This document shows, piece after piece, positions 9,586-21,060 of a stretch of DNA of 64,000 nucleotides. Both the position numbers and the translations under genes were made by a program. Source of the DNA: Dryocosmus kuriphilus (lineage: Eukaryota > Arthropoda > Insecta > Hymenoptera > Cynipidae). The notes under the pieces were generated by a model that was given only the letters and a program-made list of their open reading frames with translations, did no database searches and was not told where the DNA came from. The stretch spans positions 159,683,911 through 159,747,910 of the forward strand of contig CM076195.1 of assembly GCA_038277395.1 (NCBI GenBank). Direction: 5' to 3'. Every line of letters starts with the position of its first letter. Position 1 is the first letter of the stretch.

Positions 9586-11147
9586 CAAAATTCAACTTCT
9601 TCTTTTATAAAAGACTGGACAAAAAAAGGATATTTTAAAAATATTAATAAAAATTTACTTTTTGTCTCAAATAACAATTTAGCTAGGATGTATGGTCTTC
9701 CAAAAATCCATAAAGATAACATTCCTCTCAGAACTCTTGTTTCCTATATAAACACACCTACATATTTTCTTTCAAAATTTATCAACAATATTCTTTCTAA
9801 ATCCATACCTAAACTAAACTCCTTTGTAAAAAATTCCATCACTTTCCGCAATAATATTATCAATTTAAAAATTCCAGATAATAATGTTTTTCTTTCCTTA
9901 GATGTTTCTTCTTTATTCACTAATATTCCATTAGATCTCGTCCTTTCTGGTATAAATAATAGATGGTCTTATATTAAAAAATTTACCAACATTTCTCAGG
10001 ATGATTTTAACAATTGTATCACATTTTTAATGCAATCTACCTCATTTCAATTTGATAAAATATATTATAATCAAAATTTTGGCACCCCCATGGGTTCACC
10101 TATATCAGGTATTTTATCTGAAATTGTTCTACAAGATTTAGAACATAACGTTTTCAAGAAATTCAACTTTAAAATTTTTTCATTCTTTCGTTATGTCGAT
10201 GATACTTTTCTAATCGTTCCAAAAGATAAAATTTCTGAAATTATTTCTAAATTTAACAGTTATCATAACAGATTACAATTTACCTTTGAAAATGAATCCG
10301 ATAAAAGTATAAATTTCTTAGATATTCAAATTTTTAGAGACGAATTAGGTAACATTTCTACGAATTGGTATATAAAACAAACATACCCTGGTAGACCCTT
10401 AAATTTTAACTCTAATCATCCTACTCAACATAAAATCAATATTATTAAAAATATTACTGATTCTGCAATCTTACTTTCAGATAAAAAATTTCATCATGAT
10501 AATATTATCTTTATTAAAAAAATCTTATGGTACAACAATTATCCTGAAACATTTAGTAACAGACATATTAATTCTAGACTATTTCAATTAAATAATGATA
10601 ATATTAACGCCAAAAATTCTGTAACTAATAATCCTCTAATTATTGAATCTAAAAAAACATTTGTATCATTTAACTTTTATCCTCAAATTTCATATCCAAT
10701 TCGTAGACTATTTTCACGCTATAATATTTCCACAATATTCAGAATTGATTCAAGATTTAATTATTTTATAAAATTATATAAAGATCCTTTGGAAAAATTA
10801 AAAAATTGTAATGTGGTATATAAACCTAGTTGTTCTTGTGGACAATCTTACATAGGTCAAATAAAAAGATCCTTAAAAACTAGAAGAGACGAACATCACA
10901 ATAACATAAATCATTGTGAAAAAAACCATTGAGAAATTGCAAAGCATATTCATTCTTTACATAATAGTGACTCTACAGCTAAAGATTGGGATGACATTAC
11001 TATTTTACACAAGGAGGAAAATTATTGTAAGAGAACTTTTATGGAAATGGTTTACATTAAGAAAGAAGGGAAAAAAGCATTAAATAAAACAACAGACTTA
11101 AACTTTTACAATCCAGTTTATGATATGTTCTTGGATAACATATTTTA
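9584..11147 (+). pseudogene. PLE-2 reverse transcriptase plus GIY-YIG endonuclease, one internal stop
   Basis: The frame is open from the arm junction (SSFIKDWTKKGYFKN) through the conserved ARMYGLPKIHKD box, SLDVSSLFTNIP (motif A), GTPMGSPISG (motif B) and RYVDDTFLIVP (motif C, about 10190-10220), into the GIY-YIG domain CGQSYIGQIKRSLKTRRDEH (about 10840-10900). A single TGA at 10930-10932 (NH-stop-EIAKHIHS) interrupts it; the same frame continues to FYNPVYDMFLDNIF at 11147. The aligned PLE-1 residue is arginine, so CGA to TGA is likely. About 520 codons remain; the N-terminus lies beyond the truncated junction. It is the best-preserved PLE protein in the window. Confidence 0.92.
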
Positions 11148-11964
11148 ATATAATCTCTGATGTTTCTTATATTAGCAGAATTATAATTTTTAAATTTCCC
11201 ACTTCCACTCTTTTTCTCTTTCCTTTTCTATCATATCTTGTTCTCCTTCTATAACCTTCTTTCCCTTTCTCACTTCCTTCTTGTTGTCCATGGCCAACCC
11301 ATGTTTATCACATCAATGTTTGCAGTTTTCCACGATGGCGAGGTATACTATGCCTCGTTCTATCAAGGATTCAATCCTTTTACTTTTATTTTATAACAAT
11401 TGATATAAATTCACCATGGATTTAATAACACTGACTTCCCTTTTTTCATTTTTTTCTGTAAGGTAAGCGCTCTATTTATGTTCAATTAAAATTTCCTAAA
11501 TCAAACTATATGTGTTTTCTTACAATAACCTAAAACAATTTCTATTCCACATTGCATAATCTATAAATTTATACTTTTATCCTTCTTATCACATGATTCT
11601 TATCACTATTTATACAGATACAATTATAAGATTATTATAAAAAATTTTGGACTAATTACAAATTTTAATTATTTGGTTCTATTGACAAACTGTACAAATT
11701 TTACTCCAATCGTCGCAACATCCTTTTTCATCTTCTTCCGTAAAAAATCAAATTGTAAAAAATGGATTGAAAACTACACAACACTTTTATTAAGTCAATT
11801 TTCTTATATTTATATATTTTTAATCTACTATCATATTATACATTACATACTTCCATTAGATCGATAACATCTGTATTCTGAAGAGGTCATTTCACTAAAT
11901 GACGAAACGTCAATAATAACATCTTCATATCATAGTCTGGAAGTGTCGAAAATTGGTTTTTATT
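11124..11964 (+). repeat. PLE-2 right inverted arm
   Basis: Starts in the last codons of the ORF and runs through the 3' UTR and the plus-strand hammerhead. Pairs with 8745-9585. Confidence 0.88.
11878..11908 (+). ncRNA. hammerhead ribozyme core, PLE-2 right arm
   Basis: CTGAAGA (11878-11884), stem II GTCATTT/AAATGAC (7 bp, CACT loop), GAAAC (11904-11908). No clean stem III follows, so activity is uncertain. Confidence 0.72.
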
Positions 11965-12022
11965 TACATTAATTCCCAGAGGTTAAATAATTAAGGAGGA
12001 AAATTCGATCTCTCCTTAATAT
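11965..12022 (+). repeat. PLE 3' tail with GTTAAAT box and terminal hairpin
   Basis: Lies between the right arm and the target duplication. Contains CCCAGAGGTTAAAT, then ATTAAGGAG and CTCCTTAAT as a 9-bp inverted repeat with an intervening AAAATTCGATCT-type loop. Homologous tails occur in PLE-3 (45702-45765) and PLE-1 (4972-4987 plus 2138-2181). Function unknown; position suggests the reverse-transcription initiation end. Confidence 0.7.
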
Positions 12023-12459
12023 TATAAATAAGGCCGCCTGGACATCACCAGATGGTATCACTCGCAATCAGATTGATCACATTTTAATTGACAGAAGACG
12101 TAAATACAAACATTCTCGATGTAAGATCGTACGGGGGAGCGGATTTAAATTCAGACCACTTTCTCGTGATAGTGAAACTAAGATCTAGACTAGCGTTAAA
12201 TAAGAAAACTAGCCCTCCAGAGCCAGCAGTATGTTTCAATATAGATAAGTTTAAAATGCCAACAGAAATATTGAATTATCAAGTAAAGATTTCTAATAGT
12301 TTCGACGCTCTTCAAAAACAGGGAGAAAATAGCGATAATTGTGAAGAGGACCCGGAAACGCTGTGGGGTAATATGAAAGAGGCAATAAAAACAGCCGCGA
12401 AAAGTACTATAGGTTTAAAGAAAGTAACCAAAAGCAAACCATGGTTCGAAACAGAGTGA
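12023..12459 (+). pseudogene. RTE-like endonuclease, second half
   Basis: NKAAWTSPDGITRNQIDHILI at 12026-12090 continues the endonuclease (NQIDH motif), then after a frameshift GADLNSDHFLVIVKLR contains the SDH catalytic motif. The frame runs to a TGA at 12457-12459 after KPWFETE. The upstream half of the same domain lies before PLE-2. Confidence 0.82.
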
Positions 12460-12595
12460 AAGCTATGGTTTAAAAAGCGAACAAAGGCCAAAGAAATTAG
12501 TTTACAAAATAAGTGCAATCAAACAAATAAGGAGTATATCGAGATTAGTAAAAAGTACAAATAGGTTTTTCAGATCGAAGAAAAGGGAGTTAGAA

Positions 12596-12778
12596 ATGAA
12601 TAAAATACTAGCAATAGACACGCATAATAAGCAAAATATCCCGCGTGAGATGTACAGGGGAATCAATTTTATAAGGAAAGGCTTTCAAAGTAGAACGGAA
12701 GTAATGAGGGACGAAAATGGCAATCTAGTAGCTGATGCAGCAGCAAGACTAAATTTATGGAAAAAACTATTTTGGTAA
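12596..12778 (+). pseudogene. RTE-like LINE linker
   Basis: Short open stretch (RKGFQSRTEVMRDENGNLVADAAARLNLWK) between endonuclease and RT, in the usual place where RTE-like proteins have RDENGNL..R..W. It is in a different frame from both neighbours, so the element has at least two frameshifts here. Confidence 0.6.
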
Positions 12779-12782
12779 GCTA

Positions 12783-14098
12783 TTGAACGTACGCGAAGCC
12801 CCCGTTGAACTTAATTTCGGTGAAATCCACACTGCTGATCTACTAATTGATGAGCCTACTGATAAAGAAACAGAAATGGCCATAAAAAAATTGAAAAATA
12901 ACAAAGCCGCGGGCATTGACGAACTACCGTCAGAACTGATAAAAAATGGGGGCCCTCGCCTCACAAGACAAATTTGTAAATTAATACGCGCAATCTGGAA
13001 AACAGAACGCATACCGGAGGAATGGAATACCTCTATTATTATACCCATTTTTAAGAAAGGTGATAAAACGAACTGTAACAATTATCGGGGAATTTCACTT
13101 GTGCATAGGTGCTATAAGATCCTGACCAATGTAATCTTAAGTAGACTAATGTCTTTTGCTGAGGAAATCATTGGGAATCACCAGTGTGGATTCCACCGAA
13201 ATCGGTTTACAAGAGATCAAATGTTTACAATTAGACAACTGTTAGAAAATAAATGGCAATTTAATGAAGCAATACATCAGCTATTTATCGACTTCAAACA
13301 AGCTTCCGAATCTATTATACGCGGACGAATGTACTGGAATCTGGAGTTCTTGGGTGTACCAAAGAAATTGTTTAGACTTATCGAAGTTTGCTTAAGCGGC
13401 CGTAGGGGTAGGATACGCGTAAACGGAAGTTTATCTGAAGAGTTTTTGATCCGCGATGGCCTGAAACAGGGCGATGCGCTTTCGTGCATCCTTTTCAACT
13501 TAGTTTTAGAATACGTTGTCAGAGAAGTACAAACGAATCCGTCCGGTGCTACCCTCAATGGGATAATACAAATTCTGGGATATGCGGATGATCTCGACTT
13601 ACTCGGGGATGATAAAGAAACGTTAGCTAAAAATGCGGAAATCTTGATCACAAAAGCCAAGGAAATAGGTTTAGAAGTTAGCGAATTGAAGACAATATAC
13701 TTGATCGTCGACAGATCAGAACAAAGCAATGAACATGGGGATCTAATGGCCGGAAATATGAAATTTGAAAAAGTTCATGAGTTTAAATACCTCGGGACTA
13801 TTATAACTAGCGAAAATAACACTAAAATAGAAATCAACAGGCGGCTGTACGCTGGTAATGGGTGCTACTATGCAATAAATACGTTACTCAAATCGCGATC
13901 GTTTTCTAGAAACATCAAAGTAAGAATTTACAAAACGATAATAATGCCGGTCGTCATGTACAGGTGCGAAACGTGGGCGCTGACGAAAGGAGAGGAGAAC
14001 AGGTCTAGAGAATTCGAAAAAAAAGTACTTCGAAAAATCTATGGTCCCAAAAGGGACGAAGAGACTGGTGAATGGAGAAAACTGCATAATGATGAGCT
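12783..14098 (+). pseudogene. RTE-like LINE reverse transcriptase
   Basis: A long uninterrupted frame with all RT blocks: NKAAGIDELPSELIKNGG, NNYRGISLVHRCYKILTNV, HQCGFHRNRFTRDQMFTIRQ, LFIDFKQASESI (motif A), RDGLKQGDALSCILFNLVLE (motif B) and LGYADDLDLLGDD (motif C, about 13575-13600), then the thumb to KLHNDEL at 14098. Motif A has QASES in place of the usual KAFDS but keeps the aspartate. The frame is cut at 14099 by the inserted DNA element; the C-terminus resumes at 15268. Confidence 0.9.
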
Positions 14099-14100
14099 GC

Positions 14101-15265
14101 CCCGAATCGAAATTTTGGCCCTATTTTAGACCTACATTATTCCAATTAAGGCCTCCTTTAGTCCTGTTTAGTCCTCCACGTCTTCTTTTAAATCGCGTTC
14201 GACCTACCAAGCCCTCTGTAGCACCCTTGAGGCCCTCTTTTAATTCTCTCACGACCGATGCCCCTATTCTGTAATAATATATTAATACAGGCTGCTCGCT
14301 GAAGACAGCTATTTCACGACCAAGATCGAACACACACGAACTAAACCGAGAACGTCCGAACTCCGAGATCGCAATTTCATTTTTCGGAGCAACGGAATGC
14401 GACAAACGAATGTCATTTATGTTTCCCGTGTATTAAGTTGAAACAAGTCTTTAATCAGGATAAACTGCTTTTCGATATTTCGAACATGCGTGGAGAGTGA
14501 AGTGCATGTAGAGAACATGATGGAAAGTGGATTAAGTGTTTTCTTTTGGATTTTCAACGTCAATTTTGATCATTTGATGCTTCCAAGGGGTTAAAGATAA
14601 AGCGCGTCGCTCTCCACTCAGAAATTCTGTTCTCAACTTGTGGTTTTTTACTAAAAACATGGTCAAAATTTGATCAGTCATCGACAAAGAAAGAAGAGTA
14701 ACGAAATCTGTTATAAGCATTTACATCAGTTTTTAAATTTTTCACTAGTGCCGTGTTTGAAGTTTTACAACTTATAGTGCAGTGACGCCGCGTTCTTAGC
14801 CTCTTTTTCTCCAAACAATATATGAACGTGAAAAAACATATTTTTTCAAAGTACATAGTTTGCGTATTTTAAAACATGCTTTCAGGTTTTATGAATTTTA
14901 TGGATTTTCAGGTTTTGCAGGCTTCACATAATTTTTTGAATTCTAGTCTAGATACACACGTATCTGCTTAGACTGGAATATACACAGCACTTTTGATTTC
15001 TATGTGTTTCATATGACGTCACTTTCCGTTAAGAAGTTTTTGGAGGGCTACAAGAGGGCCTAAAGAGGGGACGTAGGAGGTTTAAAAGAGGGCTAAATTG
15101 GGCCCTCTTTTAGTCCTACAAAGTGGGAAAAATGGACTTATGTGCTACTTTGGAAGATTAAAGACGGCATAGTCTAATAGAAATTAGGCCCTATATAAGC
15201 CCTCCTACGTCCTATTAAGCCCTACAATTTGGAGGTCTAAAAGTGGGCTAAAAATTCGACTCGGG
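14101..15265. mobile_element. palindromic non-autonomous DNA element in RTE C-terminus
   Basis: Begins CCCGAATCGAAATTTTGGCCC and ends with the imperfect complement GGGCTAAAAATTCGACTCGGG. Flanked by GC at 14099-14100 and 15266-15267; removing the element and one GC restores an open reading ..NDELHALYG.. in the LINE. Inside, both halves carry repeats of short words such as TTTAGTCCT, GAGGGC and GGCCCTCTTTTA in opposite orientation. No transposase frame. Superfamily unknown. Confidence 0.75.
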
Positions 15266-15267
15266 GC

Positions 15268-15560
15268 ATGCACTCTACGGGTCAGTAAATATTAATAGAG
15301 TAATGAAAGCGCGCAAATTATGCTGGGCGGGACATGTTGCAAGAATGGGCAACGAAAGAAAAGTGGCGTATGTTTTGAGAGGGAAACCGATTAGTAAGAT
15401 ACCTCTAGGCAGACCGAGAAAAACAGATGGGAGAAAAACGTCAGGGATGATCTAAAAGAGCTAGGACATATTTAAACTGGATGGAAGATGCACAGGATAG
15501 AGATGCATGTTGGTTCTGGGTAGCTGAGGCAATGAACTTCCGAGCTCGCAAAGCTACACC
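15268..15560 (+). pseudogene. RTE-like LINE C-terminal region
   Basis: HALYGSVNINRVMKARKLCW then AGHVARMGNERKVAYVLRGK and LGRPRKT, the conserved tail downstream of the RT in this LINE family. It continues the frame interrupted at 14098. The reading breaks after GRK near 15430, then remnants (AMNFR) are readable in another frame. Confidence 0.8.
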
Positions 15561-15562
15561 AT

Positions 15563-15605
15563 AATAATAATGATAATAATAATAATTATTATTGTTATTA
15601 TTATA
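15563..15605 (+). repeat. AAT/ATT microsatellite at LINE 3' end
   Basis: ATAATAATAATGATAATAATAA followed by its complement-like ATTATTATTGTTATTATTAT. Short 3' terminal repeats mark the end of RTE-type LINEs. Confidence 0.8.
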
Positions 15606-16438
15606 TTGAGTGGCTGCCTACGGAAAAAAAATGTGAAAACTAGAGCCAATTCGATAAAACAGCCTTGGGATTGGTAAGCGAGTCGAAAACCATAGGATAG
15701 GTAGGATCTAGTTTCTTGCTCACGACACTTTTTTTTTGTCGGGTTGTGTTATCGCAGATCTTTGACGTTTTTTTTAATTTCCTTTAATCACACAAAAAAT
15801 GCTGAATTTAAAGGGAATAAAAAAGAGTTTCTATATGTGTGAATAATACTTCGGTCGTCAAGGGGTTAAAAAGGGGCGATGCTTTGAATCTCATCGGCAG
15901 ATAATCAGAGAAAATTGATCGGCCTCATGCAGAGAGAAACGAACGCTCGTTATGTTCAACGTTTGCACAGCTCTTCGTCAAAGCTTCGTACTTGAACCTA
16001 GGGAACTCGAGACTTACTGACATTAATCCGAGATGTGAAGTGTTGAAGCACTTTAAATTTTCCATTGGCAATATTCCACCTTTACATTGTTATCAGCGAA
16101 AAAAATTCAAAGACCCTCAGGTTAATAGTATTTTTTTTATAGCAAAATGAAATACAGGCACTGTGTTCAAAGACAGTCGCTTTTCAGTGAGATAGTTTTA
16201 TAACCCAGGAACCAATTTTCACTTCCGCGAGTTTTTCTTTTGAGAGGAAAACTTTCCTTCTAGAATCGACATAAAGAAACTTTTATGTTTCACTAGCTGA
16301 ACATGTATATGGCAGACCTGATTTTTAGAATTTTGTTCAACACGAAGTGCAAACCATAAAAGATTGAGTGTCGCGAAGTATAGAATTCATCAATTATGTC
16401 GCGTACTTTTCTTCTATTTTTTTGACTCAGGGCCGCTT
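15606..16438. other. no feature recognised
   Basis: Intermediate GC content with no coding or repeat structure recognised by eye. Confidence 0.4.
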
Positions 16439-17026
16439 CCACCAACTGTGATTAAATTTTAATCATTGATCAGCTTAATTTAATTAGTACATTACGTTCC
16501 ACAATCTCTTAAACCATGATTAAAGAAACCTAATTGCCGTTTAACTTAATCGGCTATATTTTTGGCTGGTTAACGACTTAACCAGCGATTGACGGAGGTC
16601 AACGTAACCTCAAAATTGAAATTCAAGTGCAGTGCGACAGTATAGATTGAAATATGGATGAAATTTATGAAGGTACTTGATTTTCATGTGATGATGAAGA
16701 TGATTTTGGAATTGAGATACGGCCACGAATATTTAAAGAACGAATCAATTATTTTCAATCTTTGGTTGATTCGAATTTCACTACGCGGTTTCGTTTATGG
16801 AAATTTATCTATCAAAAATATATATCGAAATTTATCGAAATCGAAGTTTGAAATCAGCCAATCAGAATCAACGTTACAAAAGAAACACGCAGAAACTAGA
16901 CTTATTGTGAACAGACCTTATGGTTAGCTAACCATAGGTTAAAAATGCATGGTGGAACGCGTCACAAGTTAATATAACCATGATTAGCTAATGATGAATT
17001 TAATCGCAGTTGGTGGAATCGGCCCT
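16439..17026 (+). mobile_element. PIF/Harbinger-like non-autonomous element, copy 1
   Basis: Imperfect terminal inverted repeats of about 30 bp: AGGGCCGCTTCCACCAACTG at the left, and CAGTTGGTGGAATCGGCCCT at the right. Inner TTAATC/GATTAA words recur as subterminal inverted repeats. The interior has a decayed fragment DDEDDF..IRPRIFKERINYFQSL, resembling the N-terminus of HARBI1-like transposases. A second copy lies at 31578-32184 in the opposite orientation. Confidence 0.75.
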
Positions 17027-17329
17027 ACTTTTATGGTATTACTAAATTTTTAAGATCAAAAATATTGCTACACTTAATCAGGGCTTGGAACTGCTCATGA
17101 CTTCAAAAATAGTAAAATAGTAACCATATTTTCAGAAGAAATGTATCCAAAAAGTGACTCTTTGTAAAAAAGTAGCCAACACGAAAACACAGTTTTTTAA
17201 AATAGTGCAATTTTACAAAGATTATAGAGTAATAAACAGAATTTTTAATTATTTAAAATATGTGTCAAAGAAAATAGCTTAAAATTAAAAGTCTAAACTT
17301 CATGTGTTTTGTTTCTTCGGTTTAAACTG

Positions 17330-20300
17330 AAAGTATTTAAAGCCCAAGGTTTAAAAAAATATAATAGTTGCATTGCCAAGAAAAGCATTAATTTTCAAAC
17401 AAAAATAGTTGAATTTTCAATCAAAAAATATTTAATTATCACTAATCAAACAAAAGGAATAATAAAAAAATAGCTGAATTTCCAAATTTTCAACAAAAAA
17501 TGTAACAATTGGAATTTAAACCAAAATATTAGAATATTTAAATTTAAAGAAATTAAATTTTTTTATCGAAAAATAAATTTTTAATAAAAAAGTAGTTTTT
17601 TAATAAGTACACAGTTATATTTTCACTAAAACTATTAATTTTAAACGGAATAGTTTAATTATTAACACAATAGTTGAATTTTCAACTAAAAAATATTAAT
17701 TGTCAATAAAAAATGGAACAGGTAAATTTTGCACAAAAAAAAGTTAATTTTGTACCAAAAATAGTTGAAGTTTCAAAAAAAAATAATTGATTTTCAACCA
17801 AAATATTTGCATGTTTCATCAAAAAAATCCATTTCCAATCGAAAAAATTAACTTTTATTAAGACGTCATATTTTCAACAATAAAAAATTAATTCCTAACG
17901 GAACAATTTAATTTGTAACTGAAAAAAAACCAATTTCTTAACCAAATAATGGAATTATCAACCCAAAAAAAGAAATTTTCAAACAAAAATAGTTGAATTT
18001 TCAATAAAAAAATATTTAATTATCACTAATCAAAGAAAAGGAATAATAAAAAAATAGCTGCTGAATTTCCAAATTTTCAACAAAAAATGTAACAGTCGAA
18101 ATTTAAACCAAAATATTAGAATTTTTAAATTAAAAAAATTAAATTTTTAATAAAAAATTCACTTTTTAATAAATACAGTTATATTTTCACTAAAACTATT
18201 AATTTTAAACGGAATAGTTTAATTATTAACACAATAGTTGAATTTTCAACTAAAAAAGATTAATTATCAATAAAAAATGCAACAGGTAAATTTAGCACAA
18301 AAAAAGGTTAATTTTGTACCAAAAATAGTTGAATTTTCAAAAAAAAAAAATTGATTTTCAACCAAAATATTTGCATTTTTCGTCAAAAAAATTCATTTCC
18401 AAACAAAAAAATTAATTTGTAATAAAACGCATATTTTCAACAATAAAAAATTAATTTCTAACGGAACGGTTTAATTTGTAACTGAAAAAAAACATTTTTT
18501 AACCACATAATAGAATTATCTACCCAAAAAAAAAAGAAATTTTCAATAAAAAATTGTCCACACAAGAAAGATGAAACCTAAAAAAAATACAGATTTTTAG
18601 TCAATCAATTAAATTTTCAACCAAAAATAGTTAAATTCTCAATCATAAAACATTAATTTTCAACCAAATAATTGAATTTTTCATTAAAAAAGGTTACATT
18701 TTCAAATAAAAAAAATGAATTTTTAATCTAGATAGTTATATTTTCAAGTAAAAAGCTAGTTTTCAGTCAAATAGTTTCATTTTTAACTAAAAGCGTTGAA
18801 TTCTCAAATGAGAATGTTATAGTTCAATTAAACCAAAAAAGATTATCTTAAACAAAATATAATTGATTATTAAACCGAGAAAAAGAATTTTTCAATAAAA
18901 AAGTTGAATTTACTTCCAAAAAAGATTATTTTTCAACCAAAAAAAAATTATTTTCACCCAAACCTTTGAAGTTTAAACTAAAAAAACTTGAATTTGCAGC
19001 CAAAGATGCATTTTTAACAAAACTATAGAATTTTCGAAAAAAAAATATTAAATTTTCAAATAAAGAAGACAAATTCTCAATAAAAAATGAAACAGCTAAG
19101 TTTGAAACCAAAAAGGTTACTTTTGGACAAAAAATACGCAGTTGATTTTTCAAACAAAAAAAATTATTTTCAACAAAAAAAAAGTTGATTTTCATCCAAA
19201 GATTTAAATTTTCAATTGGACTTTAATCAATTTTCAATTGCCATAGAAATTCCGAAAAAAATAGTTAAAGTTTCAACTAAAAAAGATTAATTCTCAACAA
19301 AAAATGGAACAGATAAATTTCAACCAAAAAGGTTAATTTTGAACCAAAAATAGTAGAATCTTCGACCAAAAAAAGAATTAATTTCCAACCAAAATATTTG
19401 TATTTTTCATCAAGAAAGTTCATTTTTAAACAAAGAAAAATAAATGTCTAATAAAAAAGTTATATTTCCAACAATAAAAACTTAATGACTAAGGGAATAG
19501 TTTAATTTTTAACCGAAAAAGCATAATTTGAAAAAAATAATTAAATTATCAACCTAAAAAAAGAAATTTTCAATAAAACATTTTCCACACAAAAAAAGAT
19601 GAATTCTCAATGAAAGAAAAAGATTTCCAGTCATTCAGTTAAATTTTTAGACAAAAAACATAATTTTTTAAACAAAGATTAATTTTTAAGAAAATTGTTG
19701 AATTTCAACAAAGAAATTTATATGTTCAACTAAAAAAGATGAATTATTAACCAAGAATAGAACAGATAACTTTAAATAAAAAAATATTAATTTTGAACCA
19801 AACATAGTTAAATTCTAAGTCATAAAAAATTAACTTCTAAACAAAATATTTGGATTTTTCAACGAAATAGTTTAATTTCCAACTAAAAGAGATGAATTAT
19901 CAAACGAAAATGTAATAAATGTAGTTGAATATTAAACCAAAAAACATTATTTTCAACAAAAAAAAAAAAAAGGTTTTTATCCAAACATTTGAATTTTCAA
20001 TTGAACTTTATTCAACTTTCAATTGCTATAGAAATTCCGAAAAAATAGTTAAAGTTTCAACTAAAAAAGATTAATTCTCAATAAAAAATGGAACAGATAA
20101 ATTTCAACCAAAAAGGTTAATTTTGAACCAAAAATAGTTGAATCTTCGACCAAAAAAAAATTAATTTCCAACCAAAATATTTGTATTTTTCATCAAGAAA
20201 GTTCATTTTCAAACAAGCAAAAATAAATTTCTAATAAAAAAGTTATATTTCCATCAATAAAAACTTAATGTCTAACGGAATAGTTTAATTTTTAACTGAA

Positions 20301-21060
20301 AAAGCATAGTTTAGAAAAAATAATTAAATTATCAACCTCAAAAAAGAAATTTTCAATAAAACATTTTCCACACAAAAAAAGATGAATTCTCCACGAAAGA
20401 AAAAAAATTTCCAGTCATTCAGTTAAATTTTTAGACAAAAAACATAATTTTTTAAGCAAAGATTAATTTTTAAGAGAATTGTTGAATTTCAACAAAAAAA
20501 TTTATATGTTCAACTAAAAAAGATGAATTATCAACCAAGAATAGAACAGATAACTTTAAATAAAAAAATATTAATTTTGAACCAAACATAGTTAAATTCT
20601 AAGTCATAAAAAATTAACTTCCAAACAAAATATTTGGATTTTTCAACGAAATAGTTTAATTTCCAACTAAAAGAGATGAATTATCAAACGAAAGTGTAAT
20701 AAATATAGTTGAGTATTAAACCAAAAAAGATTATTTTCAACAAAAAAAAAAGGTTTTTATCCAAACATTTGAATTTTCAATTGAACTTTATTCAATTTTC
20801 AATTGATGTACTAAAAAAAGCAACTTTTAAAAAAATAATTGAATTATCGACCCAAAAAAAAATGTCCAATAAATCATTTTCCACCCAAGAAAGATGAATT
20901 CTAAACAAATAAAATGGACTTTCCAAGCAGTTGAATTTTCAACCAAAAGTGGTGAATTTTCAAACAAATCGTTGAATGTTTCAATCGAAAAAGGGATGCA
21001 TAAGCCAAAAATTAAAGAAAGGACTTCTGAGCTAAAATACACTCTTTTCTACCAAAAATA
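17330..21060. repeat. A-rich degenerate satellite of TTTCAACCAAAAA-type units
   Basis: About 3.7 kb made of short units of roughly 12-20 bp built on AATTTTCAACNAAAAAA, with phase drift and no coding content; small ORFs inside it are artefacts. Higher-order copies are visible: a block starting near 17390 recurs near 17971 (about 580 bp), and a block starting near 19242 recurs near 20025 (about 785 bp) with long near-identity. Confidence 0.9.

Larger units (their letters stand above)
8743..12022 (+). mobile_element. PLE-2, Penelope-like element with inverted arms and 3' tail
   Basis: Flanked by an 11-bp target duplication. Order: inverted left arm (8745-9585), nearly complete RT/GIY-YIG coding region (9584-11147), right arm (11124-11964), and a tail of about 58 bp (11965-12022) present only on the 3' side. 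The tail has a GTTAAAT box and a 9-bp hairpin ATTAAGGAG/CTCCTTAAT. Hammerhead cores sit in both arms on opposite strands. Confidence 0.9.
8391..15605 (+). mobile_element. RTE-like LINE, split by PLE-2 and a palindromic DNA element
   Basis: Pieces read in order: endonuclease first half (8391-8742), PLE-2 (8743-12022), endonuclease second half (12023-12459), linker (12596-12778), RT (12783-14098), palindromic DNA element (14101-15265), C-terminal GHVARM region (15268-15560) and a terminal AAT microsatellite (15563-15605). Short tandem repeats at the 3' end are usual for RTE-type LINEs. Multiple stops and frameshifts are present. RTE/BovB-type is the best guess for the clade. Confidence 0.8.

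Noticed and set aside
15600..16430. 3' extension of the RTE-like LINE
   Set aside because: The AAT microsatellite marks the end; nothing beyond matches the element.
18926..21042. Small ORFs in the A-rich satellite
   Set aside because: Translations of poly-A/TTCAAC units without domain or codon signal.
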